Shown one piece after another: positions 25,877 to 35,187 of a stretch of 64,000 nucleotides of DNA (the stretch's first letter is position 1; every line of letters starts with the position of its first letter). A program made the position numbers and the translations under genes. The DNA is taken from positions 8,306 to 72,305 of the forward strand of contig JBBQFC010000010.1 of NCBI GenBank assembly GCA_038321615.1, given 5' to 3'. Source of the DNA: JBBQFC01 sp038321615. Its GTDB lineage: Bacteria > Bacteroidota > Bacteroidia > Flavobacteriales_D > Cryomorphaceae. The notes under the pieces are model-generated. The model did no database searches and was not told the DNA's origin. It saw only the letters and a program-made list of their open reading frames with translations.

Positions 25877-28345
25877 CTATTGTGGATCGACGTTTACAAT
25901 AATCCGCACCGCGCGAAGGGTTTTGTCCTGAGCGAATCGAATGTGCAATTCCTCCATCTTACCTTTGATAAGGCTAAGTGGCATGCCCACGGCAATTTTT
26001 AGTATTAACTGCTTATTAAAGCGATTTTTCACTCGAGCCACCGCAGGATATTCCGGACCCAACATATTTCCTTCCGGAAAAAATGTCGCCAGTTCCTTAT
26101 GATACCAAGCCGATGCAAAATCGACCAGATCTGAATCAGAATGCCTGAAAATTAGCAATATCAAACGCGAAAAAGGCGGATAAACGTACTTTTTGCGTTC
26201 GGCAATTTCCTGGTCGTACACAGCGGAGTAATTGGTAGATTTCACTTGTTTCAGAATCCATTGATCCGGATCGCTGGTTTGGATGATCACCTTACCAGGT
26301 GTATCGCGCCTACCAGCCCGGCCTGCTACTTGGGTCATAAGCTGAAAGCCACGCTCGGTGGCTCTGAAATCCGGAAATTTCAAAAGGAGATCGGCGTGAA
26401 GGATCCCTACTAAGCTCACCTTCCCAAAGTCTAAACCCTTGGTAACCATTTGCGTTCCGATTAAAATATCGATTACCCCATCGCCAAAATCGCTTAAAAT
26501 TTGGTGGTAAGCATTCTTGGTCCGGGTGCTGTCTAAGTCGAGCCTGGCCAATTTAGCTTTGGGAAGTTTTACTTCTAATTCTTCTTCAATGCGCTGCGTT
26601 CCGAAGCCAGCCAATCGCAACTTCACACTGCCACAAGCCCCGCAAGTGGGGGCAATACTGTACTTATTACCGCAGTAGTGACACACCAGCCGCTTCTGCG
26701 CCTTGTGGTAGGTAAGGCTCACGTCGCATCGCGTACATTCCGGCACGTGTCCACATATTTCGCAGAGCAATATCGGTGCGTAGCCTCTCCTATTTTGAAA
26801 TAAGATAACTTGCTCGCCTCGGTCTAGGGTTTGTGCAATGGCTTCAATGAGCTGCTCGCTGAAAAAACCTTCTTTTTCCGATTGCTTGGTGGTTTTGAGA
26901 CTTACTATATCAATTTTCGGAAGCTTTCCTTCGCCATAGCGTTCGGTAAGCCGCACGTGGCCGTACTTCCCATTTATGGCATGGGTCATTGTTTCAAAAG
27001 CCGGGGTTGCACTACCCAACAATACTTTGGCATCGTGGAGCTGAGCCAACCGCAGCGCTGCATCGCGGGCGTGGTAGCGCGGGGCGGGTTCGTGCTGCTT
27101 GAAGGATGGTTCGTGCTCTTCGTCCACAATGATTAATCCCAATTGCCGAAATGGCAGAAAAATGGCACTTCGCGCACCGAGTATTAATCGACCTCGATCG
27201 GGGGTATTTCCCAATACCAAATTCCACACTTCCACGCGCTCGTCCTGGGTAAAGCGCGAATGGTACACCGTGAGTTGGGGGCCGAAATAACGCTCCAACC
27301 GATGGATCATTTGGGTGGTTAGCGCTATCTCCGGAAGGAGGTAAAGCACCTGTTTACCTGCACCTAATTGCTCTTCGATAAGCTTGATATAAATCTCCGT
27401 TTTGCCCGAAGACGTAATTCCCTCCAGCAGCACCACCTTTTGCGCGTCGAATTGTGATTTAATTTCAGCTGATGCCGTAGTTTGCGCAAGGCTGAGCTCA
27501 AAATGGCTATCGGGCGAAGCTTCGATATGCTTCAAGCGATCAACTTCGCGGCGTTCCAATTCGAAAATTCCTTTCTTGACCAGTTCGGCAATAATGGAAC
27601 TGCTCGTCTTCGCCAATTTTTGAAAACTCAACTTTCGAAGTGCATTCTCCGGGTTGTCCATCGCTCCGCTGGCCTGCACATATTGCATCAGAACTTCAAG
27701 TTTCTTTGGCGAACGCTCCAAGCTGGCAAATGCGGCGCGCAATCCATCCTCCCCAGCCGAGGCAGCCGATAGCTTAATGTAATCTTCGAATCTGGGTTTA
27801 TAGCGCTCTTTCAGATTCTCATATATAAGTATGGCGCCGATCGACAGCAGTGCTTTCAGCGTGGGCTGAACAGTGGAAATGCCCAGTATTTGAGTGATAT
27901 CCTGGAGATTGACCGACTCGCGGTGGGCCATAGCTTCCAGCAGACTCAGCTCACGCTGATTCAAATTACTTACGTCACCATCGAAAGCTGGATTTGGCAC
28001 ATAAACCGATTCGCTCGATAGCCGAAGGCCGGTGGGCAGGGCTGCTAAGAGCACTTCACCGATATTGCACATGTAGTACTTCGCAATCCACCGAAGGTGT
28101 AGCAACTGGAGATCGGTCATCACGGGTTCTTCATCGAGGATACAGTCAATATATTTGGCAGCATAGGCCGAAGGAGGTGATGTGTGAATTCGCTCGATAA
28201 TCCCTGTGAGCAATTTACCCCTGTTGAACGGTACTACCACGCGCTGGCCTGCCCTAGCATAGGGCTCCATGTTTTGCGGAAGCCGATACGTAAACGTATT
28301 TGGAACCGCCAATGGCAGAATAACTTCGGCGAAATAGGTAGTCAA
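25877..28345 (-). CDS. priA: Primosomal protein N' (PriA helicase)
   Basis: PriA restarts stalled replication forks by binding forked DNA, unwinding it 3'-5' and loading the DnaB machinery. The 822-residue protein starts at TTG 28345 (TTYFAEVILPLAVPNTFTYR), the conserved N-terminal 3'-DNA-binding domain. It has Walker A GITSSGKTEIYI, DEEH, and paired zinc Cys clusters (CEICGHVPECTRC, CHYCGNKYSIAPTCGACG). Helicase motifs IGTQMVTKGLDF and QVAGRAGR and the C-terminal domain complete it. The frame runs 26 codons further upstream, but a -7 box TAATTTCG at 28367-28374 lies within that extension. Confidence 0.95.
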   Translation of the reverse strand: MTTYFAEVILPLAVPNTFTYRLPQNMEPYARAGQRVVVPFNRGKLLTGIIERIHTSPPSAYAAKYIDCILDEEPVMTDLQLLHLRWIAKYYMCNIGEVLLAALPTGLRLSSESVYVPNPAFDGDVSNLNQRELSLLEAMAHRESVNLQDITQILGISTVQPTLKALLSIGAILIYENLKERYKPRFEDYIKLSAASAGEDGLRAAFASLERSPKKLEVLMQYVQASGAMDNPENALRKLSFQKLAKTSSSIIAELVKKGIFELERREVDRLKHIEASPDSHFELSLAQTTASAEIKSQFDAQKVVLLEGITSSGKTEIYIKLIEEQLGAGKQVLYLLPEIALTTQMIHRLERYFGPQLTVYHSRFTQDERVEVWNLVLGNTPDRGRLILGARSAIFLPFRQLGLIIVDEEHEPSFKQHEPAPRYHARDAALRLAQLHDAKVLLGSATPAFETMTHAINGKYGHVRLTERYGEGKLPKIDIVSLKTTKQSEKEGFFSEQLIEAIAQTLDRGEQVILFQNRRGYAPILLCEICGHVPECTRCDVSLTYHKAQKRLVCHYCGNKYSIAPTCGACGSVKLRLAGFGTQRIEEELEVKLPKAKLARLDLDSTRTKNAYHQILSDFGDGVIDILIGTQMVTKGLDFGKVSLVGILHADLLLKFPDFRATERGFQLMTQVAGRAGRRDTPGKVIIQTSDPDQWILKQVKSTNYSAVYDQEIAERKKYVYPPFSRLILLIFRHSDSDLVDFASAWYHKELATFFPEGNMLGPEYPAVARVKNRFNKQLILKIAVGMPLSLIKGKMEELHIRFAQDKTLRAVRIIVNVDPQ

Positions 28346-28366
28346 ATCGAGGAGAAAATGGAGGCA

Positions 28367-28374
28367 CGAAATTA
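28367..28374 (-). promoter_or_regulatory. -7 promoter box TAATTTCG for priA
   Basis: TAnnTTCG variant 21 nt before the chosen TTG start. It lies inside the longer open frame and so supports the shorter protein. Confidence 0.45.
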
Positions 28375-28473
28375 ATGCAATTACCAACATACCTCCGTGG
28401 CAATCTTTGATGTTGCGATTCAAAGCGATAGAAACAAGAATCTAAATTGCACTGCTAAAATCTCACGCTCCAA

Positions 28474-30246
28474 ATGGTATTAAGCCTTCTCGATTGGCTC
28501 GCTATTGCCTCCTTTTTAGTTCTCAGTTTATTGGTCGGGCTGTATTTCCGCAAAAGAGCTTCGTCGAGTATGGCGAGCTTTTTTGTAGGCAATCGGAATA
28601 TGCCGTGGCTCGTGGCTGGTATTTCGATGGTGGCCACCACCTTTGCCGCCGACACACCCCTTGCAGTCACCGAATTGGTGGGTAAAAATGGTATCTCGGG
28701 CAATTGGCTCTGGTGGAGTTACCTATCGGGCGGCATGCTCACCACCTTTTTCTTCGCCCGTTTGTGGCGCCGATCGGGGGTAATTACAGAAATTGAGCTT
28801 GTGGAACTGCGCTACGGCGGACCAACTGCGTCATTCCTACGTGGGTTTAAAGCCATTTACCTCGGACTTTTTATGAATGTGCTGATCATCGGCTGGGTCA
28901 ACCTTGCCATGATTACCATTATCACACAATTCTTTGGTGTAAGTTATGAAATAGCGTATGCCGTGGTAGGCGGGGCTATGGTATTGGCGGCGATCTATAC
29001 GGCCCTTTCGGGAATATGGGGAGTGGCAGTAACCGACGTTATACAATTCGTAGTGGCTATGGGCGGATCAATAGTCCTGGCCATCATAGTAGTAAATAGC
29101 CCTGAAGTGGGAGGTATTGCTGGTATGAAAGCTGCATTGCCGCCCGAAACTTTCTCCTTCTTCCCCAAAATCGTAGATGACTCAGGAGGCTCATCGGCAG
29201 CCCAAACCTTGGGTATAAGTGTCGCAGCATTCTTTGCTTTCGTGGGCATGCAGTGGTGGGCGAGCTGGTATCCAGGGCAAGAACCGGGCGGTGGCGGCTA
29301 CGTAGCCCAACGAATGATGAGCACCAAAACCGAGAAAGGAGCAGTTTATGCCACCCTGCTTTTTCAAATAGCGCATTACTGCTTACGTCCCTGGCCGTGG
29401 ATATTGGTAGCCCTTTCGTGCTTGGTGATCTACCCAGAGATGAATCCTGCGTTCCACCCCGAATTGGGCGAGGGTGAATTTGGAAAAACATATGTGCTCG
29501 CCATGCGCGACTATCTGCCACCGGGGCTCCGCGGCGTTCTATTAGCATCCTTTTTAGCCGCCTACCTTAGCACCATCAGCACCCAGCTCAATTGGGGAGC
29601 GGGCTACCTGGTCAACGATTTATACAAGCGTTTCTTAAAACCCGAAGAGTCTGACAAAAGTTACGTCGATGCTTCGCGCATAGCCACCGTTTTTTTGCTG
29701 ATCGCGGGGCTTAGTGTTACCCAATTTATGGACTCTGTGAGTGGGGTGTGGACCTTCATAATAGAATGTGGTGCTGGTCTGGGTTTGGTGCTCATCTTGC
29801 GCTGGTATTGGTGGCGCGTGAATGCCTGGAGCGAGATTACGGCCACCATTGTTCCATTCATCGCCTACTTTACAGCTCTTTACGTTTTGGAACTCGAATT
29901 TCCAAACCGCTTCTTCTTCACTGTAGGCGTTACCACCTTGAGTTGGATCGTGGTAACCTTCCTCACTCCACCCGAAAAGGATGCCACCCTACAGCGCTTT
30001 TGCGACCAGGTAAAACCCGACGGTGCCTGGAAAAATTTTTCGAACAATAAGGAGCAATCAACGAACCATACCACATGGCTAGCCGTATGCTGGATAGCTG
30101 CGGTAATCATGGCTTACTCAGTACTATTCGCTTTTGGCAAAATAATATTTCAGGAGTGGAGCGAAGCCACTGCTTTTGGTGCTGCAGCGCTGGTGTCGGG
30201 GGTAGTCCTGGTGCAAGCATTAAAACGAACAAGCATTTGGCAATAA
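28474..30246 (+). CDS. Sodium:solute symporter (SSF family)
   Basis: A 590-residue inner-membrane transporter with about 13-14 hydrophobic segments. It shows SSF-family landmarks: an N-terminal WLAIASFLVLSLLVGLYF helix, ISMVATTFAADTPLAVTELV, the ALSGIWGVAVTDVIQF segment and RGVLLASFLAAYLSTISTQL. It uses the sodium gradient to import a small solute; the substrate cannot be named. It is divergent from priA with a 128-nt gap between starts. Confidence 0.92.
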   Translation: MVLSLLDWLAIASFLVLSLLVGLYFRKRASSSMASFFVGNRNMPWLVAGISMVATTFAADTPLAVTELVGKNGISGNWLWWSYLSGGMLTTFFFARLWRRSGVITEIELVELRYGGPTASFLRGFKAIYLGLFMNVLIIGWVNLAMITIITQFFGVSYEIAYAVVGGAMVLAAIYTALSGIWGVAVTDVIQFVVAMGGSIVLAIIVVNSPEVGGIAGMKAALPPETFSFFPKIVDDSGGSSAAQTLGISVAAFFAFVGMQWWASWYPGQEPGGGGYVAQRMMSTKTEKGAVYATLLFQIAHYCLRPWPWILVALSCLVIYPEMNPAFHPELGEGEFGKTYVLAMRDYLPPGLRGVLLASFLAAYLSTISTQLNWGAGYLVNDLYKRFLKPEESDKSYVDASRIATVFLLIAGLSVTQFMDSVSGVWTFIIECGAGLGLVLILRWYWWRVNAWSEITATIVPFIAYFTALYVLELEFPNRFFFTVGVTTLSWIVVTFLTPPEKDATLQRFCDQVKPDGAWKNFSNNKEQSTNHTTWLAVCWIAAVIMAYSVLFAFGKIIFQEWSEATAFGAAALVSGVVLVQALKRTSIWQ

Positions 30247-30314
30247 ATAAAACGAATCGGTGTAAGACGAAGGAGAATAAATACTTCATTCGTATCACCC
30301 TTAGCTTACATCTC

Positions 30315-31214
30315 ATGAGCAATCAATTTTTGACTTCTACAACGCTGATTCTTCTGCTTACTACTGCCTTTAGCGGCTGCGACGAAACGTCTGTGCAGCG
30401 GGGAAGCAATGATTCGATGACGACGATAGATAGCACCCAATCGACCATATTGAATATTGCGGGCAAACTGTTCAGTGTGCCTTCGCCCATCCAAACCGCT
30501 ATTTTAATCCGCGATACCAAATCGCCTTACCGCCGCGATCAACTCAGCGACCCGAAATCATTGGATCAATTTTCTTCCAAATATTTGAAAGCCCTAAATC
30601 TGGGAATCTACGGCACCGATATGGCCTATGCTTCACTCTACGAGGATGGTCAGTCGGCAGTGCGATCGTTCAAAGCCGTTGACGAATTGGCCAACCAGCT
30701 GGAAGTAAAAGGAGCCATCAATAAAGATGTGCTTCGAAAGTTGAGCGAAAATTTGGAAAAACCCGACTCGCTTATCCTGCTTTCGAGTCAATTCTACCAA
30801 CAAGCCGATGAATATTTGAAAAACAACAGCCGAGCAGAAGTGGCGGCTGCGGTATTGGCCGGAGGATGGCTTGAAGCAACTCACCTCACCATTGTTGCTG
30901 CTCGAGGTGGCAATAAAGAAGCGCGCACCCGCCTAGCCGAGCAACGCGACGTGATAGGTACCGTTTGCGATGTGCTGCAAGAAACCGCAGATGAGACGTT
31001 TAGAAAAGATCCTATCTTGGGATTGTTCAAGGATCTAAATGTGGAATTTAGAGGTGTGGATTACAACTACACCTACATTGCCCCAAATACGGATGCCGCG
31101 GCAAATAGAACGGTAATCAACAGCACTTCGACTTACAGTATGACGGATAGCCTCTTTGAGCGAATATCGGGAAAGACAGCTTTTCTTCGAGACAAAATCA
31201 CCTTAGCACCATGA
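30315..31214 (+). CDS. Predicted lipoprotein of unknown function
   Basis: A 299-residue lipoprotein starting MSNQFLTSTTLILLLTTAFS, with lipobox Cys at about 22 (AFSGCDET). The mature part is mostly helical and charged, with SPYRRDQLSDPKSLDQF, GIYGTDMAYASLYEDGQSAV and VLAGGWLEATHLTIVAARGG. It matches no named family known to me. The open frame extends to 30075 inside the symporter gene, but the signal peptide fixes the ATG at 30315. It overlaps the next gene by 4 nt (ATGA), so the two are translationally coupled. Confidence 0.78.
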   Translation: MSNQFLTSTTLILLLTTAFSGCDETSVQRGSNDSMTTIDSTQSTILNIAGKLFSVPSPIQTAILIRDTKSPYRRDQLSDPKSLDQFSSKYLKALNLGIYGTDMAYASLYEDGQSAVRSFKAVDELANQLEVKGAINKDVLRKLSENLEKPDSLILLSSQFYQQADEYLKNNSRAEVAAAVLAGGWLEATHLTIVAARGGNKEARTRLAEQRDVIGTVCDVLQETADETFRKDPILGLFKDLNVEFRGVDYNYTYIAPNTDAAANRTVINSTSTYSMTDSLFERISGKTAFLRDKITLAP

Positions 31215-31627
31215 AAATTCTCAGCTTATTCTGCTTGCTCTTATTTATTGGTACCGGCTTTAGCGGCTTTGCCCAATGCGATTCGACGGCCACCCTTGCC
31301 CAAGGGTATATGGAAACTCCCTTCATAGGCGATGGACAAGATTACCGAGCCTTAATATTTGGAGACCAAGTCGCCGAATTCCGATCTACCTTTTATGCCA
31401 ATGCAGAATACCGCATTGTAGCAGTGGCAGGAAGTGCAGCGCAGCAACTGATCTTCTCGCTATACGATACCGAAAATAATTTGCTCTTTACCAATGCCGA
31501 TCATGCCAATGCTCCGTACTGGAATTTTAGCTTTAATTCTACCATGACTTGTAAGATCGAAGCAACGCTCGACAATACGAAACAAAACTCGGGGTGTGCC
31601 GTACTACTCATCGGATTCGAACGCTGA
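31211..31627 (+). CDS. Small secreted protein of unknown function
   Basis: A 138-residue exported protein with a signal peptide ending GFSGFAQ. The mature region is beta-rich (YRALIFGDQVAEFRSTFYAN, YRIVAVAGSAAQQLIFSLYD, SFNSTMTCKIEATLDNTKQN) and has a Cys triplet that could form disulfides. It is coupled to the lipoprotein by a 4-nt overlap and followed by a strong terminator. The pair may act together at the cell surface; function unknown. Confidence 0.75.
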   Translation: MKILSLFCLLLFIGTGFSGFAQCDSTATLAQGYMETPFIGDGQDYRALIFGDQVAEFRSTFYANAEYRIVAVAGSAAQQLIFSLYDTENNLLFTNADHANAPYWNFSFNSTMTCKIEATLDNTKQNSGCAVLLIGFER

Positions 31628-31654
31628 TTGAACGGTTTAAAAACAAAAAACTTG

Positions 31655-31681
31655 AAGCGTCCGAATGGACGCTTTTTTTTT
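31655..31681 (+). terminator. Rho-independent terminator after the lipoprotein/secreted protein pair
   Basis: Perfect 8-bp stem AAGCGTCC/GGACGCTT with loop GAAT (31655-31674) and a nine-T tract ending at 31681. It sits only 12 nt before the ATG of the ABC transporter, inside a longer open frame, which supports the ATG at 31694. Confidence 0.93.
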
Positions 31682-31693
31682 GACCCCAAAACT

Positions 31694-34600
31694 ATGAGTG
31701 AGCGCATACTTAAAGCATTAATTCAACTTTTTGCTATTATCGCAAGGGTTGACCTTGATGATAAAACAGACCTACACGGACGCGGTATCGTCGAGTCGTT
31801 CCTACGCGAGCGATTACCTCTCCACCTGGTACACGGCTACCTTCGGCTTTTCGACGACTACATCGAAACCTACCAACAAGTGAGCGGTGGTAAGAACGGG
31901 AAACAAAAGCGTACCGCCGGAAACTCGGTAAAAATCCTCCGCATTTGCACGCAGATTAACGAAGAGCTGACCCAACGTCAAAAGGTCATAGTTCTGATGC
32001 GACTGCTGGAATTCGTAAACAAGAACAATGAGATTACAGAGCTCGAAACCGAATTTGTAAGCACCGTTTCCGAAGTGTTCAATGTCGAACCAGATGAATT
32101 TAATTTAGCGCGCAAATTCGTAGAAGAGAATGAGACAAATTTCGTCGATTCCCCGAATATATTACTTGTTGGGCCGGACGAACTTCACCAGGGAGCCCAT
32201 AGCAAACACTACCCTGCTGCGCAATTGGATGGATTCTTCCGCGTGTTGCGAATAGGTAGTGTAAATCTCCATTTTATAAAATATCGGGGCAACGGAAGCT
32301 ACACGCTTTCGGGTCAAATAGTATTTAGCGATCGCTATTACGTCTTGAATCAAGGAGCCTCCATACGCGGTGGCAAGATTGGACCGATCTATTACAGCGA
32401 TATCATTGGAACCTTCCTGAAAGATGAATCGCAAGAGAAAATATACTTCGATGTCGAAAAACTGAGTTATTCATTTCGCAAAGGAAATAAGGGGCTCCGC
32501 GATGTCGAAATGCAAGAAGAATCGGGCCGCATAGTAGGTATTATGGGAGCCAGCGGTAGTGGTAAATCCACCTTGCTCAATGTACTGAACGGCAATCTCC
32601 GGCCAACAGAAGGGAGCGTGAAGATTAACGGAATCGATATCCATCAAAATCCGGAAGCGGTAGAAGGCCTTATTGGCTATGTAGCGCAGGACGACTTGCT
32701 GATCGACGAGCTCACCGTATTTCAAAACCTATCGTACAACGCCAAACTCTGCTTCGGACAAAGAACGAACGAAGAAATTGCCGAGCTGGTTGAAGACATG
32801 CTGGGCGTATTAGGCCTTACCGAAACCCGCGATCTTCGGGTAGGGACACCTTTGGACAAAACAATTTCTGGCGGTCAGCGCAAGCGCTTGAACATAGCCT
32901 TAGAAATGATTCGCGAGCCAGCTGTATTATTTCTCGATGAACCTACTTCGGGACTTTCATCGCGCGACAGCGAGAATATCATGGACTTACTCAAAGAGCT
33001 GAGCCTGAAAGGCAAATTGATCTTTGTGGTAATACACCAACCTTCTTCCGACATATTTAAAATGTTCGACAAGCTCTTAATGCTCGATAATGGTGGCTTC
33101 CCCATCTATTATGGCAATCCGGTAGATAGCTTGGTATATTTCAAGCGAATGGTCGATCACATCAATTGTGAAGAAGCAGAATGCCTGACCTGCGGAAATG
33201 TAAAAACCGAAGACATTTTTAATATAATCGAGGCCAAGGTGGTCGATGAATTTGGAAACCTTACCAACGAGCGAAAAATAAGCCCATTGGAATGGAATGA
33301 AATTTACAAAGAACAACTGGAGCCCATCGATTTTGCAGAAGCCGAAGAAGAGCGACCCGTTCCGGCGAGCAATTTCATCATTCCCGATAAGTGGAAACAG
33401 TACTTCATATTCTTTGCCCGCGACCTGCACTCCAAGCTCACCAATAAGCAATATGTGCTTATCAATTTACTCGAGGCTCCCGTTTTGGCAATGATATTGG
33501 CCTTTTTTATGCGGTTTTTCATCCCCGAAGGGAGCGGCGAAAACTATGTGTACCGCGAGAATGAAAATATACCTGTTTACATTTTCATATCGGTAATTGT
33601 GGCCTTGTTTATCGGCCTCACGGTGAGTTCCGAAGAGATTATTCGCGACAAGAAAATCAGGAAACGCGAAAGCTTTCTCAACCTAAGTCGCAAAAGCTAC
33701 CTGTACAGCAAAATCAGTATTATGCTCATGATCTCGGGGGTGCAAATGTTTCTCTTCGTGGTGATCGGCAATGCGGTACTCGAAATTCAAGGTATGACGC
33801 TTCCTTATTGGCTCATCCTTTTCTCTGCCTGCGCTTTCGCAAACTTACTGGGATTAAATATTTCTTCGAGCTTCAACTCTGCGAAAGTCATCTACATACT
33901 CATCCCTATCATCATTATCCCGCAGTTGCTTTTCAGTGGTATCATCGTAAAGTTCGATCGGTTGAATCCCATTTTCGCTTCTCAAAACGGCGTGCCGTGG
34001 ATCGGGAACATTATGGCCAGTCGATGGGCGTATGAAGCTATAGCAGTCACCCAATTCAGATGGAATAACTACGAGAAAGACTTCTTCGAAATGGAGAAGC
34101 GGAAGAAATACGCGAATTGGAAGAAAGATTATTGGATTACCGAGCTGAAGAATAAAACCGCTTCCGTGCGCCGAAGCCTTGACTTAGAAATTCAAAATTC
34201 GCAAGTCGACAGCGATCTAAACATCGTTTACAATGAGCTCAAAAAAGAGAATAATTTCTTAACGGCTATGCCCTTCACGCGGTTAGAAGATTTGCAACCC
34301 GAGAAGGTAAGCGAGTCGGCCTTAAACGATGTAATCGTTCATCTCGATAAGCTTTCGGATCATTACAAGCGGGTGTACCTCAAAGCCGATAGCGACAAGG
34401 AAAGTGCAATCTACGCTATGACTCAAACGCCCGAAAAGAATGTGGAGTACAAGGCCCTTTTCAACAATTTTAAAAACGACCAGCTCGAAGCCTTTGCGAC
34501 CAATCGCAATGACATCAACTACATAGCCGAGCACAATGGAGAGTTAATTCAAAAGAAAGACCTGGTATACCTTACCCCTTACAATGCCACGTTTTTTGAT

Positions 34601-34798
34601 GCGCATTTTTACGCTCCGTGCAAGAATTTATTCGGGCGATTTATCGATACCTTTTGGGCCAATATGCTCGTGCTCTGGGGCATGACCGTCTTGATGGCCG
34701 TTTGCCTATTCTTCGACATCATGCCGCGAATGGTAAAAGGAATCGAGTTTTGCTTAGCCGAAATGATGCCCAATAAAAATAAGCCTGCCGGTCATTAA
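31694..34798 (+). CDS. ABCG-like ABC transporter with TerB-like N-terminal region
   Basis: A 1034-residue fusion. Residues 1-150 form a helical TerB-like region (RILKALIQLFAIIARVDLDD, RQKVIVLMRLLEFVNKNNEI). A beta segment of unknown role follows at about 190-245 (LHFIKYRGNGSYTLSGQIVF). The ABC ATPase has Walker A GASGSGKS at about 285-292, signature SGGQRKRLN at about 392, Walker B VLFLDEPTSG and the H-loop IHQPSS. The ATPase-first, permease-last order is ABCG-like, with membrane segments from about 590 and the last near 1000. A long soluble insert (about 790-960) lies between the last helices. The substrate is unknown. It ends in a 4-nt convergent overlap with siaC. Confidence 0.88.
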   Translation: MSERILKALIQLFAIIARVDLDDKTDLHGRGIVESFLRERLPLHLVHGYLRLFDDYIETYQQVSGGKNGKQKRTAGNSVKILRICTQINEELTQRQKVIVLMRLLEFVNKNNEITELETEFVSTVSEVFNVEPDEFNLARKFVEENETNFVDSPNILLVGPDELHQGAHSKHYPAAQLDGFFRVLRIGSVNLHFIKYRGNGSYTLSGQIVFSDRYYVLNQGASIRGGKIGPIYYSDIIGTFLKDESQEKIYFDVEKLSYSFRKGNKGLRDVEMQEESGRIVGIMGASGSGKSTLLNVLNGNLRPTEGSVKINGIDIHQNPEAVEGLIGYVAQDDLLIDELTVFQNLSYNAKLCFGQRTNEEIAELVEDMLGVLGLTETRDLRVGTPLDKTISGGQRKRLNIALEMIREPAVLFLDEPTSGLSSRDSENIMDLLKELSLKGKLIFVVIHQPSSDIFKMFDKLLMLDNGGFPIYYGNPVDSLVYFKRMVDHINCEEAECLTCGNVKTEDIFNIIEAKVVDEFGNLTNERKISPLEWNEIYKEQLEPIDFAEAEEERPVPASNFIIPDKWKQYFIFFARDLHSKLTNKQYVLINLLEAPVLAMILAFFMRFFIPEGSGENYVYRENENIPVYIFISVIVALFIGLTVSSEEIIRDKKIRKRESFLNLSRKSYLYSKISIMLMISGVQMFLFVVIGNAVLEIQGMTLPYWLILFSACAFANLLGLNISSSFNSAKVIYILIPIIIIPQLLFSGIIVKFDRLNPIFASQNGVPWIGNIMASRWAYEAIAVTQFRWNNYEKDFFEMEKRKKYANWKKDYWITELKNKTASVRRSLDLEIQNSQVDSDLNIVYNELKKENNFLTAMPFTRLEDLQPEKVSESALNDVIVHLDKLSDHYKRVYLKADSDKESAIYAMTQTPEKNVEYKALFNNFKNDQLEAFATNRNDINYIAEHNGELIQKKDLVYLTPYNATFFDAHFYAPCKNLFGRFIDTFWANMLVLWGMTVLMAVCLFFDIMPRMVKGIEFCLAEMMPNKNKPAGH

Positions 34799-35178
34799 AA
34801 ACTTGCCACCTTCACCATCTCAAACTCGAGATCGATAATAGCGTCGTAGTCTTCACCGGCTTCGAGCATATCTTCATCATCTTCTTCGTAGTGCCATAGC
34901 ACTACTACATCCTTACCCGACTTCTTGATGGAAACGAAGCGCTTAAATACCTCGAGAATGCACTTGCTGCTCGACGTATTGAAATACTCCAATTTCATAT
35001 GTATTTCTGTGCGATCGGCGGGGCTATTCGAGTACTGCTCAATCCAGTCGTAGATAGGCTTGTAGAAGTCGAATGAGTTTTCGGGGATCGACCGACCCTT
35101 TATCACGAAGGTGTTTTTCGCACCGTCGAATTCTACAGTGGGAGTTTTGGGTGTACCTTCAATTTGTATTGATTCCAT
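34795..35178 (-). CDS. siaC: SiaC-family regulatory phosphoprotein (DUF1987)
   Basis: A 127-residue SiaC homologue: IEGTPKTPTVEFDGAKNTF, FVIKGRSIPENSFDFYKPIY, YFNTSSSKCIL with Thr68 at the position phosphorylated in P. aeruginosa SiaC, and WHYEEDDEDMLEAGEDYDAI. It lies 9 nt after the siaB stop, so kinase and substrate are co-transcribed. No SiaA phosphatase or SiaD cyclase gene is next to it. The window's second copy (15513-15926) has lost Thr68. Its output partner in this organism is unknown. Confidence 0.9.
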   Translation of the reverse strand: MESIQIEGTPKTPTVEFDGAKNTFVIKGRSIPENSFDFYKPIYDWIEQYSNSPADRTEIHMKLEYFNTSSSKCILEVFKRFVSIKKSGKDVVVLWHYEEDDEDMLEAGEDYDAIIDLEFEMVKVASF

Positions 35179-35187
35179 GAGTTTTAA

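Noticed and set aside
30075..30314. N-terminal extension of the lipoprotein frame
   Set aside because: It lies inside the symporter coding sequence and the signal peptide begins at the ATG at 30315.
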